Shown piece after piece: positions 20,951 through 33,479 of a stretch of DNA of 64,000 nucleotides. The notes under the pieces were generated by a model. That model saw only the letters and a list, made by a program, of their open reading frames with translations, ran no database searches and was not told the origin of the DNA. How positions within the stretch are numbered: the first letter of the stretch is position 1; every line of letters starts with the position of its first letter. A program made the translations under genes and the position numbers. Source of the stretch: Hemileia vastatrix (Eukaryota > Basidiomycota > Pucciniomycetes > Pucciniales > Zaghouaniaceae); assembly GCA_030280995.1 (NCBI GenBank), contig JASXTE010000005.1:27499501-27563500 (forward strand). Reading direction: 5' to 3'.

Positions 20951-23022
20951 CACTATGGGAAATCTAGGGGTGAACTGCTAGCAATCCCCTCTCCTTAACT
21001 TTAGAGTGTCCCTTCATTATTGCAGGTTTATGAATACTTTATAAACATAAGTAAATTAGAGGTAGATTTACATTTATTCTCAGATTGGTCCAAAAATGAA
21101 CCTCAATAGATCTTAAGTTATGCATAAGTTGATCAACTATAACCATAATTTTATCCTTCGTTAAGCACACATTGAGCACATATTGATCCATCATAAGCTT
21201 TTGAATATCCAATATTATTATCAATTTAGAGGATGAAAATTATTCCTTAACATACCTAAGCATTACTTTGCATCCAAAAGATAAACCATAAAATTATGAA
21301 ATTAAATTTAATTTACAATAATGTTATATTTTACTACATAATTGCAAAAATAGATAAATTTAGCAAATTTTTTGATCACAAATATTAATAGCTATAGGGA
21401 TTGAAATAGCTAATGCCATTCCTATTTTCAAATTTTGAAAAGAATATAGTCACTTCTCACTTCAAATCTATTAAGTCTTTGTAAAGCTAAATTTTGTATA
21501 TTTTTTTTATTTTACCTAAAATATAAGACCTACAGACTGTTGAAAATAAAATCTTCAGTTACTCAATAAAAAAATATTTATATTTAAATAAAAATAAAAA
21601 AATTCCTTAAAGTGTATAACTTGAAAGGTTGTTATGGAAACTAATGAAGAAATCCTTCTTGGTAAAAGTGTCCAGCACAAGCTTGGCCGAACTTGTGCTG
21701 GACAATTTTACCAACAAAAAAAAAGATGCCATGAATTATCTTCATTATATGGGCTATTTTTTTTGGTTTTCCTTGCAATTTTTAGTCACTGGTCTTCTCC
21801 AAAGTGTCCAGCACAAGTTCGGCCAAACTTGTGCTGGACACTTTTATGAGTAACACCTTGCTTCTCTTAAATAAAAATGCACCTTATCAACTTCATATTG
21901 GAAAATTTTTCAGCACAAGCTTGGCCAAACTTGTGCTGGACACTTTGGAAAAAACCAGTGACTAAAAATTGCAAAGAAAACTAAAAAAAATAGGCCATAT
22001 AATGAACATAATTGATTGCATCACATTGTTTTTTAATAAAAGTTTCCAGCAAAAGTTTGGCCAAACTTGTGCTGGACAATTTTGCTATATGAAGTTGGTT
22101 AGGTGCATGTTTTTTTAAGAGAAGTGAGGTGTTCCTCATAAAATTGTCCAGAACATGTTTGGGAAAACTTGTGGATGAGAGCAAAGTTATGAAAGAGATG
22201 AAAGTAGAGAATATATATAATATTAGATGAATATTCACAATTGAATTTTTTATGTATTTTAATAATTAATGTTAACTCATGTTCTAATAATAACTAAATA
22301 AATATCAATAACTGAAAGAAGTGCATTATTTTAGAGCCTAAGTTTTGTGCCAATATAATAAAATAAGTTTCTTTAATAGTGTAACTGTAAAAAAAATACA
22401 TTACTATTTTTTCTCCTTATAATATATATATATATAATTTTTTCTCCTACATTAAATTTTTTGAAGATTGTTATATTTTTTTATTCCAAGGAAAAATGGG
22501 AATTTTGATTGATAAGGGCTCAATATCAACTTTTGTCTAGAAAATTTAAAATTATGTGCAAATATTTTTACAGAGTTATATTTTTATTAATAAATTTTTT
22601 AAAAAGGACTTAAATAGTATGGTTTTTTATATATTTGCAGAAATAAAAATGATAATTGAAATAATATTCCAGACTTAGTATACTATGTGTCATTTAAGAT
22701 ATTTCTACTAATATCAAACCTGACCTCCCAACATTTAATGGATCTAGATATAAAATTGAATATTATGGTATGTTAAGTGTTGTGGCTCAACCATTGCTCA
22801 AAATTGGTCCAATTGATGCTCAAATTGAATTGAAAGCTCTTCTCAATAAGTGATAAATTCAGGCTCAATTTTGGGCCAACTTTTTTTTCAAAATTTTTTC
22901 ATATAATTTAAAAACAGTTTCCTAACACTTTCAAAACATTTTCTTAACTTTTTCCCAACCTCTTCCTGAAAGTTTCAAAGAGAGGGAACTGCTAAAAGCT
23001 CACCCCCTGATTTCCTGTGGTG
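20951..23022. mobile_element. 2.1-kb CACTA-ended non-autonomous element
   Basis: The left end CACTATGGGAAATCTAGGGG and the right end (reverse strand) CACCACAGGAAATCAGGGGG are inverted repeats. Each is followed by a subterminal GAACTGCTAGCA/AGCAGTTC-type motif, as in the short CACTA MITEs. The 3-bp sequence AAA flanks both sides. Subterminal regions carry repeated GCTCAA/TTGAGC motifs (22785-22860), a usual transposase-binding layout. No transposase is encoded. It contains the palindrome array 21670-22176. Confidence 0.65.
21670..22176. repeat. second array of 34-bp palindromes
   Basis: Five copies of a palindrome with half-site GTCCAGCACAAGTTTGG lie at 21670-21703, 21806-21839, ~21908-21942, ~22044-22077 and ~22143-22176 (the last decayed). 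Spacers of ~102 nt and ~66 nt alternate. Spacer 3 is the reverse complement of spacer 1, and spacer 4 of spacer 2. The block is thus an inverted duplication with a palindrome at each junction, the same design as the 2.0-3.8 kb array but with unrelated sequence. Confidence 0.85.
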
Positions 23023-23160
23023 AAAATATGAAAATTCAACTAATTATGGATAGAGTAAGGAAATACAGGAAATTAAGATAATATTTTATGTACAATTAAT
23101 TATGAACAGTTGAAGTGTGAGAGAAATAAAACAAACTAGTCATAAAACAATTTCTTTAAA
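22177..23160. other. AT-rich DNA, no gene
   Basis: It holds the right part of the CACTA-ended element to 23022 and short AT-rich flank. There is a TA run near 22422-22436. No coding frame. Confidence 0.5.
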
Positions 23161-23168
23161 CATTCTAT

Positions 23169-24420
23169 TTACTCAACAGATTTATTAGCTTTAACACATT
23201 CAATCAAGAAATCTTTCTTTTTGAAATTTTCTTTACAATCATGCTTATATTTCATCTGTTCCATGAGGTTTTGATGCTCAAGTGTTTTTTCCTCTTTCTT
23301 TGATTTCTCAATACTTAGAGATAACTCAAATATTTTCTCTTCCAAGTCTTGTTTCCCATCATCCTTCCAGAAAGAAAGTTCATACTTCCTCTCCTCCAAG
23401 ACTTGTGCTTTATCATCCTTCTGTAAATAGAGTTCAAACTTACTCTCTTCCAAATCATGTACCCTATCACCCCCCCCTGAAAGAGAGCTCAAATTTTTGC
23501 TTTTCAAACCTTAGAGTCTCTTTAGCAACTGCCACTTGTTCTTGAGTGATAATAAATATTAAAAAAAAGTAAAAGAAAAGCACAGTAAAGTATTAAGAGG
23601 TATGGTATCACTTACCAGCATCATGTTTCTCCAAAACTTCTTCAATAGAAGGAAAAGGGGTTTGAGATGAAGTATCACTTTTTCTTCTTCTTTGAGAGTG
23701 TAAATTTAGACTACTTGAAGCCCTTCTCTTTTTGTTCAAGATCACCTTTTCCTCCTAATCATTGTTGCTTGCTTCTGACTCAGTTGATTGTGGCTCCTGT
23801 GTTTGTTCTTCAGCCTTTTTAGAAATAATAAAATGTAAATAAAAAAAAGAATTGGTAAGATAAAAGAAAAAAAATGTTCTTGAGTTAGATAAGGTTGGTT
23901 TATATTCCCATAAGGATCTATTGAAAAGATATCTTGATTTGTGGAAATTAAATGAGGGGAGGCTTGAGTAGAAGAAGAAGGAAAAAGACTTGTTTCAACA
24001 TCATGTTTGGAGATAGAATCTTAATCATCCAACATGTTTGCAGGATTAACATCAGCTCACTCTCTAAAAATAGCATCCATCTCTTTAAAGTAAGGACATA
24101 AATAATTAAGTTTATTGTCTATGGATTTGATGCCCTTACTGATATCAAGGTCAGTAATACCAAAAACAGTAGAAGATGAAAGAGTCTTTGCCTTCTTGTA
24201 TTTGGCTTGATAATTCTTGAAGCGTTCAGCTATCTGTTTAGGTAAAAGATCTATCTTTCCCTTGATCTTATTCTGTAATTCATTGGCCATCAGAAGATAA
24301 CCATTAACTTTTGATGCTCGGGCCATCCTAATTTAGTTTCATTTTTGGTACCAAAACAAGAATCATAGTTAGATTTATTTTTAGCCAGTTGATAAGAATG
24401 AGATAATCATCTTTTTTTAA
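23169..24420 (-). pseudogene. SANT/trihelix-like gene, decayed copy 2
   Basis: Minus strand. The N-terminal part (24420-24057, with frame changes) reads INWLKI...SNYDSCFG, then a segment ending ELQNKIKGKIDLLPKQIAERFKNYQAKYKKAK, closely similar to the copy at 25913-26572. A middle part (about 23760-23625) has RRRKSDTSSQTPFPSIEEVL, followed by an intron-like gap. The C-terminal part (23507-23169) is a charged heptad-like coiled coil (EERKYELS... EEKIFELS...). The layout of a helical DNA-binding-like domain plus a C-terminal coiled coil recalls transposon-borne SANT/Myb-like proteins. I do not recognise a named family. Stops and frame changes show decay. Confidence 0.4.
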
Positions 24421-24723
24421 TTGATCAGTTTTTGATTTATTGGCTGAGCAGGGGAAAGAGGTAGTAGTGCAATTTGAAGAACAACTGGGGGAAGGATGCC
24501 TTTGAGAACATCTATGATGATGGGGCATGTTAAGATAATTGAAGATGAAAAGGAGCCAAAACAAGTAGATGAGATAGCAATGTGTTCTGAATGGAGATAA
24601 TAGACAGGATGAGATGAGAATTGGAGTGCCCAGCAAGGTAGAAGGCATATCCAGAGAGTAGTCAAAGATGTGGTTATGAATGAAAGCAGGCCAAGATATG
24701 GTTATGACAGAAATCTGTCCCAT

Positions 24724-25345
24724 ATGTAGTTATGAAAAATGGAGCAGAAAAATGTTGGATAAGAGGTCAAATTTGACATTTAAAATGGCTAATAACCCAA
24801 TTTTTAGCAAAAATAATTGTGGAAGATAATTGGGGTATAAGTATTTTTATCCACAATTAATTAAATTGCGGATTGGTCAACTTTGATACCCCCTTTTAAA
24901 TTTTTTTCTTACTTGGAAAAAAATGGTGATCCCACCCCCTGCTATGGTAAATAGCAGGGGAGGGTATTTCAAAAAAAAATTTTGAACATAAATTTTTTTG
25001 ACATAGAAATAATTTGGTGTTCAAAAAAAGTAAAATAAAAGAATCTGTGAATGATTATATTATTTGGGAACAAGTAAAAGAAAGTGATAAATAAAAGACA
25101 AAAGAAAAATTCCAAAACGTAATTGATGAAAAAATAGAAAGTATGATTGACAGAGTAATATCTAGATTATTAGATATAAGTAGTTTATTTAGACAAAAAA
25201 ATTTTGAAGAGTTCAAAAATCTAAGGAAGGAGATATGTGAATTGTTGAAAGAATTTAATGTTGATATTATAGAATAAATTCAGAAAGAAATGTATTAATA
25301 TTTACTTAATTTTAACCAAGTAAAGAAAGAAACTCTTTAATACCA
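24724..25345. other. spacer with hairpin repeat and coding-like trace
   Basis: It contains a GGGGGTATCAAAGTTGACC-type end on the minus strand near 24875-24893 and one unit related to the ~93-bp repeat (24900-25015). A plus-strand readable stretch at ~25043-25340 has only a few stops (QNVIDEKIESMIDRVISRLL, then FKNLRKEICELLKEFNVDII) and may be a helical remnant. Function unknown. Confidence 0.35.
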
Positions 25346-25359
25346 GCATTTGACTTATT

Positions 25360-26572
25360 TTAATTAACACAGGCAAGTAAAAAAGCTTGATTTCTTGATT
25401 TTTCAGCATTGACTTGCTTCATTTTTAATTCATCATCCTGTAACTGAATTTTGGTTTTTTTACAATTGAAATTTATTATTTTTGAATTTTTCATCATCCT
25501 CTCTTTAAATCCTAACCTTCTCCCTCTCAAAATCCAAAAAATCTCTCTCAATATATAAAAAATTTCTTTCTTTGATTGTGAATGAAACCACTTCTTTTCC
25601 TCAAAAATTAGTTGATTTTTTGCAGTTGTTTCATGAGACTCCAACTTCATGATTTCAATTTGCCCTTTTTCTTTTTCTGAAACAAGTTTAACTTTTAAGA
25701 GTAAAAGAAATAAATTAAGAAAAGTTCTTTAATCAAAACAAAAGTAAAAAATATAGCCTTGTTTAAATTTATTAACAATCTCCCCATAAGCAGAAAAAAC
25801 AGCCTTTGATGTTGATTGAGTTGTCCCAAAACTATCAGAAGCTCTTCACTTGAGTCTGTTGCTAGGACGGTTTAATTATTTATCATCTAATCTTTCATTT
25901 TCAGCTACATCCTTAAAAAATTTTAGATTTGATGAGGCCTGGGTCTGGTTTATACACGGGGAGTAAATCAGCACTACAAAAGAAAAAATAATAGCAAAAG
26001 TAGTTGAGTCTTACTACCATGGGCTCATCAAATTCAATGTCAGAATATGCAGATGGTTCTCCAAATTTTGGAGAGTAAAGTGAAGGATCTAAAGGAAAAT
26101 CTTGAGTATTTGTGTGAGACTTAGCAATTCTTGGGCCTTGATTCATGTGCAAGGGGTTGACATTGGGCCTTTTTCCAAAGAGTTCATTCATTTGATCATA
26201 TAGAGGACACATAGAGTTGAGTTTTTTAGAAACAGATGTGATTTCATACTTTTCATCATCTTTGGAAACTCCAAGCCTAGTTGAAGAAGAAGAAAACTTT
26301 GCTTTCTTGTATTTTTTTTGATAATTTTTGAATCTTTCCCTCATTTTCTTTGTTGTCAAATCCATCTTACCTTTAGTTTTTGATTTCAACTCCACTGCCA
26401 TTTGATTAAAGCCACTCATTTTTGATGTGGCTGGATGACCAACTTGAGTAGACTTTACACAGCCAAAACATACATCAAAATTAGATTTAATTTTCAGCCA
26501 GTTAATTACAATCTGAAGGTCAGAAAGTTTCAATTGAGTAAATTTTTGAGAAGTAGATTTTGGGCAAAGCAT
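25360..26572 (-). pseudogene. SANT/trihelix-like gene, decayed copy 1
   Basis: Minus strand. The frame 26572-25913 gives a helical domain: LSDLQIVINWLKIKSNFDVC, then TQVGHPATSK and MAVELKSKTKGKMDLTTKKM followed by RERFKNYQKKYKKAKFSSSS, ending near EFDEPMVV. A GTAAGA donor follows the last exon codon (about 26015) and a TTTTGTAG acceptor lies near 25975. Downstream pieces read FGTTQSTSKAVFSAYGEIVN (about 25840-25770) and a C-terminal basic helix (25650-25360). In-frame stops after the splice show decay. It is a paralogue of 23169-24420 in the same orientation, so the pair is a tandem or serial insertion of one gene family. Confidence 0.45.
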
Positions 26573-28435
26573 GATAAATTAACACTAAACAAAGAAATTA
26601 GTACAAAAAAAATTTTGTTGAAGAAAAGGAGAAACTCACAAAGATTTTAGATATTTATGATGCCTTTTATAAAAATAATTAGTTTTGAGTATGGAAATTT
26701 GAGAAGTAACATTTTCAAAAAAAAAAAACAGAATTTAATGTATTAGACTTACTGTGGTGTGATAGGAAAAAATTTGATTTTGAAATAAAGTAGGGGAGAA
26801 GAGTTGTGACATGGAGTGTATGGGTGAGGATGGAAGGAAAGTGATGCAGAGCTGATTAGGAGGATGTGGGTACTTGTGGGCTGAGTTGTGGTATAGAAAA
26901 TTGTACAAAATTAGGATGTATTTGACCCCATGTTTGAGACCCAAAGTACCAAATCAGCCATGTTTCATGGTGTGTTTGTGTGTCATTTTTCAAATGAAAC
27001 ATGCTAGGTTTGTTTTGTAATGTTTGAGAACCCCTATTAAATATATAAATAGGATATTTCAACTTTATAATATGAAAAATTTAAAATTCATTCAAAAATG
27101 AAAATTATAAATTTTTGGAGCATAATTCATAATTAATATTGAATATTTAATATGCATAGATACATTGCATGAAATACTATTTTCATATTGAATGGAAAGT
27201 TTGAGAAAAGCATAATTTTATAATTTCCATTGTGTTTTTTTACTTCTGGCTACTTTTGAGGTGGGATAGAGAAATCAGAAGTGATATTAATCATTTCAAA
27301 GGCCAAAATCAAGCAATTATATTGTGTCTCACTTGATTAGATTTTTAATTTTAACTTCTCAGAGATTTTTTTTTACACATTGTGGAAGTCTAAATATTAG
27401 TATGGCACTGAGAATTATTTTTAGGAGGAATTGGGATGATTATTTTAAAGATTGTAAAGGCTAATCTAATTTAATTTAATTTAATTTTTAAAAGAATGGA
27501 TGGTTTTATTCTAAAAATGGGTCAAATAGACAAGTCAAGGTAAACCAATTATTTAACGGCCAAGAAGTGCAAGTATAGGTCTAAATTCTCATGAAAGTGA
27601 AAGTTAGGAGTCTCAAGAGCCTTTGGAAATTTTCTGGGAATTTTCACTATTTTTATCATATGTTTAATAAAATTATAAAGTATTTTTAATAATTTTTGAC
27701 TTTTCATAATTTACCTAACTTTTATGATTCTTACTTGGATGAATAGAACTGCTTGATCTACAAAAACTAGCTGGGAATGTAATTTGGGAAGTATCTCTAT
27801 CATCTGTAATTTTTGTAGATTTTTTATTAAGTTTTTAAGGTTCTAATTGAGTCAAGAAATCTGTACAAGCTCTGGACAAGTTCCATACAAAATCTAGGAT
27901 GCTCTGGATGAGCTCCAGAATTCTCCAGAGGGGGAAAGTAGATAATTTGACTTACTATTCCTATAAATCCTGTAGAATCAAATTTATACAAGTATTAAGA
28001 GAAAATATAGAACAACATATTAATAAATACCATCTTTTTTTAACATAACATTATATAATTTATAATACCCTTATAAAACAACACTTCATAAATATTACTC
28101 AAAAACTCTTGAATATACACTTATATGGTATCATTAGTAAGTTCTCAACTTCAGGGACTCATTTTTAACATCTGTTCACAGAAACAAAAACTTTATAAAA
28201 TTATAAAAGTCCATCATTTAGATAATTTTTCTAGTACAATTTTGCTGTTGTTTTTTATTGCCTAATCATAAAGAACACAAATTATATATCCCAAAACTAT
28301 CTAAATTAATTGTTAAAAAGTCATTTAATATCAAGTATAATTGATATCTTAAATATTTTAAACCCATATTTTACTTAAATTGAAAGGGTTTTCTTGGTTT
28401 TATCCGAATCCCTTGGATTCTGCTTACAGCAAGGC
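26573..28435. other. no gene seen
   Basis: AT-rich sequence without supported genes. A short TTTAA repeat occurs at 27472-27486. Confidence 0.4.
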
Positions 28436-28439
28436 AAAT

Positions 28440-30139
28440 GTAATAGTCTTTCTACAACATGCAGGAAATATCACCAGAAAAAAATATTTGGAACCTGATA
28501 GTATTTTACAATCCCTATCTTGGATTTGAATCAGTTTCATCTAAGCTTTAACCATTCTGAAAGTACTGAACACTGAGCAATGAACACACTAGTTTTGTAA
28601 GGCTAAGTTCAAGTACAGAGACATGAATATCTTTATTAGTCAGTTTTATAGAAGATTTAAATGCTCCAGTATGAGTAGAGCTGTCTGAGTAAAATTAAGT
28701 AAAAGTATCATTCCAGCTAATGGTCTAATTAATTAAATGTCACTTATTATAAATTGTATACATCTTACAGTTGGTAGAAAAATAGAGATAATGATTTAAA
28801 AGAATATTTAAAAGACTTTAAAAGTAATAATGAGTTTTTAATTTAATTGATATATTTTATGTTTAAATTTGATATAAAAGAATGTAGAATAATATCTTAA
28901 AAGCCTCCTCCTTATATACCCAGAAAACCCTGGTGTTGACCCCATATTTCCCAGACCCACTACACTGCTATCCCTGGCCATTACAGCACTCTTATGGCTC
29001 TCATCTCCTCCTGGAATCCACTTCAAGATGTTTTTCAGGCCTAGTAGCTAAATGAATTTCTCAAAAAAAAAATAAAGATCTTTTCACAGTCCAAAAATTA
29101 GAATAAAAGAAGATAATCCATCAAAATATAGAAATAAACCAAAAAAATAATATACTTATGTTATTCTTTAAATTAACCTACTTAAAAAGGAAATAAAAGT
29201 GTAAAAATATCTTTTAAATAAAAGTGATCCACAGGAAAAATCAAAACACTAATAATAACAATTTTATCCATTGAAACTTCGATTTAAAAATAGCCAATAG
29301 AGCCTTTAAACCCATTAAGAAACCAGAAAAGGATGTAGAATGTGGGGTGGCTGAATGCAGAGTCTTGGAAGATACTTGCATGAATAAATACTTTAATATT
29401 TTAGTGCATTCAGGAAATTTAAGGTGTGATTTTGAATTGTGGCTGATGATCTTGAGGCTAATACAATTATTAGTGCATATAATGAGGTCAGTACATGTGT
29501 AATGCAATTAGTAGAATACATAAGCACCTCTCCTCTGTTTTAGATTGATTACAAATATGTTGCATGTAACCAAGTGAGTAATTAGCACAAAACTACTATA
29601 TTTTAAATTAATTAATATATGCATGTGGGATAAATGCAGGCAGCATCAGGCCAGTACATATAAGCTGATTCTAGCATAGAATGTCATCAATTTTCAGAAG
29701 TCTTATTTAAAGACATTTAAGTAGCCAAATCAGCTGCAATTAATTAGGCAAATCAACCTGTCAAAATTCAATTTTAATATAATTAGATTTATAGCACATA
29801 TATCCAGCTTTTAAGTGATTCAAAGTTAATTTATCAATAATTTTATCAAAATAATGTAAAAAACAAGTTTAAGGCCACTTAAAAATTATGTAAAATTATT
29901 TCTAAGGTGCTAAAGGTTAACTTATCTTATTCCCACACAATATTAAATACATGAGACCAGCAGAAGGTGGGTATATGCTTGTACTCAAGGTATTCTAATG
30001 GCATATACTGCAGTACATGACTTATATCACTTATGTACACATATTGTGTACACTTATTTATTTTTCACATTCCTAATGCATGTGTCTAGTATATTTTATA
30101 TGTTTTCTTAACTTATTCCTAGGTATATCCAGGCTGAAA
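28440..30139 (-). repeat. 3' LTR of the S element
   Basis: It aligns with 36953-38557 and with 46640-48077 by shared blocks such as TAATGGTCT...AATTAAAT, GTTGGTAGAAAA, GCATGTGGGATAAA and the end block TCCTAGGTATATCCAGGCTGA. The inner (right) end reads GGCTGAAA where the other copies read GATGACA or GCTGACA, so the terminus is mutated. The left boundary is approximate. Confidence 0.65.
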
Positions 30140-30218
30140 CTTTCCCACCCAAAAAAACAATAAAAAATGATAACATATACATTTTTTTAATTTTTAATTT
30201 TAAGGTATTTAGACAAAT

Positions 30219-30485
30219 CTATAGCATTAAAGAATAATTATTTAAATAAATAAAAGACAATAAGATATAATGAGATTTGGGTTCAACCTCTTTTATTGGA
30301 AATTTGGACTCAAAATTTTTTCTATTTAAATATTTTAAGAAGGGTGGACAGATTTGAAGTTTCATTTTCAGGTATTGACCTATCAAATTCACTTTATTTC
30401 CCTTGTATCTTAAAAAATACTCATCTCCTTTCTCTATAGTAACAATTTTTTTCTTGAGTATTTTTTCAATATCTGCATTTTCCAT
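30219..30485 (-). pseudogene. S element chromodomain-like C-terminus
   Basis: The frame begins MENADIEKILKKKI and continues YFLRYKGNKVNLI, resembling the chromodomain pattern (E-x-I-L-x-K ... Y-x-V-K-W-K-G) at the end of chromoviral integrases, which bind histone marks to guide insertion. The aromatic cage is incomplete. It lies downstream of the integrase remnant in the expected order. Confidence 0.4.
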
Positions 30486-30965
30486 GAGTTTTTCAGCCTG
30501 TTTTTCAGGCTGTTTTTTAGGCCTTTCCCTTCTTTTTAGAAATCAAACATGATCATTTTCATGGTAATGTTTTGATAATGAGAGAGGGAAAACTGGATGT
30601 TTCCTATCATATGGGGCATATAGTATGATTTACACAGAATTTTTAACAGCCATCTAGTTGACTATTAAAGATCCCACAAAAGGATATTTCAATTTAGCAG
30701 TACCTTATAGGTTAAAATTTAGTGTTGAAATAAGTACTTCATCTCTATTTTTAAATTCAAATTCTTTATGAGATTGATCCCATCTTTTCTTTTTCATACT
30801 AAAATTCTTTTTGAATGCATTCTTCAGCATGATTTATACATATCTTTTTCATATGAATGAAAAATTTAGTACCAGAGTGTATGTCTAACCATGTTATTTT
30901 TTAAAAAAGATTAACTGGTGTATTTGGAACATACCCCAGCCATATATCAAATGGTTTCTTCTCTG

Positions 30966-31346
30966 TTACAGAATGAGTTGTTCTATTTTAAGAAAGCTCA
31001 ATACCAGGAGTAAAGTTACCCAGTAATGTGTGAATTTCTCATTGTTTTTGTATTCTAATCCAAAGGCACAATATCTTCTGATCATATTCTCCTGAGTCTG
31101 TGTCATTCTCTTAGAAAGTCCATCAGTTTGTGGATGGTGTGCTGTAGAAAATTTCAATTGACAACCTGAAACTTCCATAAAAGATGTCCGGAATTCTAAA
31201 GTAAATTTTAGGTCTCTTTCAGAGATTATGTATTTGGGGAACCCAGAAATATTCATCATTTGAGTCCACCATATTAATGCTATGTATTTTTCAGATACCT
31301 CATTATGGGTAGGGATATACTTACACATTTTTGTTAGTCTGTCCAC
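30966..31346 (-). pseudogene. S element integrase core remnant
   Basis: Minus-strand frame with MDRLTKMCKYIPTHNE, FPKYIISERDLKFT and HHPQTDGLSKRMTQT, the three blocks of the retroviral-type DDE core. The first Asp (MD) and second Asp (ERD) are present. In the last block the usual Glu (LAER/LSER) reads Lys (LSKR), so catalysis would be lost. Confidence 0.8.
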
Positions 31347-31949
31347 AATACCCAGAAAAAAGTATAGATTTCTTTTCAGCTAAAGGAAAGCCAGTCACAA
31401 TTACATGTTTATAATTTCCCATGGGGCTTTTGACTTTTCTATTTGTTGTAAAAACCCAGCTCTTTTACCAGTTAATTTTTTAGATTTTGGTAAGAGTCAC
31501 ATTTGTCAATTTATTTTTGTAAATCTTCTTTCAATTTTATTTACCAGGCTGTGTTTTTAACCCTTGTCAATTTTTTTTAATCTAAATGACCAGCTAAAAT
31601 GTTATCATGTCAAATACCTAAAATCTTACTCTTTCATAAATGGAGGTATAACTATTACATTATTTAGCTATTTCAAGTAATATATATATCTATCTTCACT
31701 TGACAGTTTACCTTTTTCCAACGCATTTTTATACTTTGGAGGTAAGGTTTAATTAATGCACTCATTGAGGCATTTGTTAGATCATTTAAGATTGCTGATA
31801 ATTAAGACAAATCTTTATCATATGAATAATTCTTTAATCTTTTTTGAATAAATTCTTCCTTTAAATACACTATCTAAATCCCAAATATATGTATTACCTC
31901 ATTTTCAGGCACATAAGCTGGGTTGTCAGTATCATTTTGCTAAGGACTT

Positions 31950-32350
31950 CTGGAAAATAAATCCACATTAGAATGCAATTTTCCTTCTATGTGAGTAATT
32001 TTCATTCTTCCTCTGTATTCTTATTTAGCTAGTTGCCATCTAAATATGTGTCTATTTGGTGTTTTCATGTTTCTTAAAGATTTTACTGTACTGAAATCTG
32101 TGATTAATTTAAACTTCTTATCTTCCAGATAGTAATGAAGCTTCTCCATATCTCACTCAATGGCTAAGAATTCCAGTTGAGTAGAACCATACCTTATTTC
32201 AGTTTTTATCAAGGTTCTGGATATGTAACAGATTACTGCTTCAGATAATTTACCAAAAATGATCTTTTTATGCTGTAAAGCAGCTCCTAACTCTGTAAAA
32301 CTAGCATCAGTATACAAGATAAATGGAAGGTTAATATCTAGTAGTATTAA
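31950..32350 (-). pseudogene. S element RNase H
   Basis: The minus strand reads PFILYTDASFTELGAAL (YTDA codons at 32303-32314) and then ICYISRTLIKTEIRYG followed by QLEFLAIE. Asp and Glu of the RNase H active site are visible, although the flanking frames are broken. It follows RT, as usual in gypsy pol. Confidence 0.7.
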
Positions 32351-32429
32351 TATTGGAGCTGACTTTAAAAATACCTATAATCAATCAAAGGCATATCTTC
32401 TTTCATTATTCCAAAAGAAATCTTAATTT

Positions 32430-33340
32430 TTCCTGACTAATATTGATTAAAGGGATTTTATTAATTGGTAGTTTTTTATATACTGTCTATAATATCTAAA
32501 ATTACCTATAAAACTTTGAATATCTTTCACATTTTTAGGTATATAAATATTTTTATTTCTTCCACTTTATTATGGTCAGAAAAAAATTTTAATCCAGATA
32601 CAAAACTTCTAAGTACTTTAAAAGATTGAAACCCAAACTTAAATTTATTTAATGCTATTTTTGTATTGAATTCATCAATTTTTTAAAAAACTCTTTTCAG
32701 GTATTTTTATTATTCATCATAGGTTTTGGAGAACACTATGATGTCGTCAACATATACTAAAGGCTATCCTTCAACCATTTCCTGATAAAAACACTATCTA
32801 ACAATTTTTCTAAGACTGAAGAGCAATTATTTGGGCCAAAGGGTATTCTAAAATATTTATAAGTTCCCATATTTTTGGTTATGAGTAAGTAATTCTGGTA
32901 ATTCTTTTCCACATGAATCTAATGGCAACCTTTGTTTCCATCCAGACAGGAAATATATTTTGTTCTTTGTAAGGTAGAATGGATAGACACTATACTTGGG
33001 AGATGATAAATATCATCCACTGTGCATTTATTTAAAGCTCTATAATCATAAAATAGTCTTGCTTTATCTTTTTCATAAAATATTAAAACTGGTGATATAA
33101 CTTAATATTTAGTAGTTGTGTTTACTTCTTCTACAATAACTATCTCTAAAAAAATCTTAATATTGTCTTCAATGACTTTTCTTTCTCTCAGGGGAAGCTG
33201 GGCAAGGTCTCTTTTTTAAGCTGCCAGGAATATTATCCAAGTCACTACTTAAGGAGATTTAAATCTCATGGTCTTTTACAAATCCTAGTTCATTTTTACC
33301 ATGGGCAAAAGCCATAGGATATGATTTTATCAATTTCAAA
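32430..33340 (-). pseudogene. S element reverse transcriptase
   Basis: Minus-strand pieces give DNIPGSLKKRD, VISPVLIFYEKDKARLFYDY, ALNKCTVDDIYHLP, ISCLDGNKGCH, IPFGPNNCSSV, and the catalytic box as LVYVDDIIVF (DD codons within 32743-32757) in a frame with a TAG just before it. Block order and content match the better-preserved copy at 62835-64000. Confidence 0.8.
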
Positions 33341-33479
33341 ATATTTTCTTCTTTAATTTTTGAGAGTTAAGGACTAAAAGAGGCTTTTTGAATTTCATTT
33401 TCCAATTTAACCACTTCAGATGTGGATCTTCCACCTTGGAATTGTTCTTATTTAGAAGCAATGGAATAAATTGAATTTT

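Noticed and set aside
21670..22176. 34-bp length as in loxP-type recombinase sites
   Set aside because: loxP-type sites have an asymmetric spacer; these are perfectly symmetric and no recombinase gene was seen. Length alone is not evidence.
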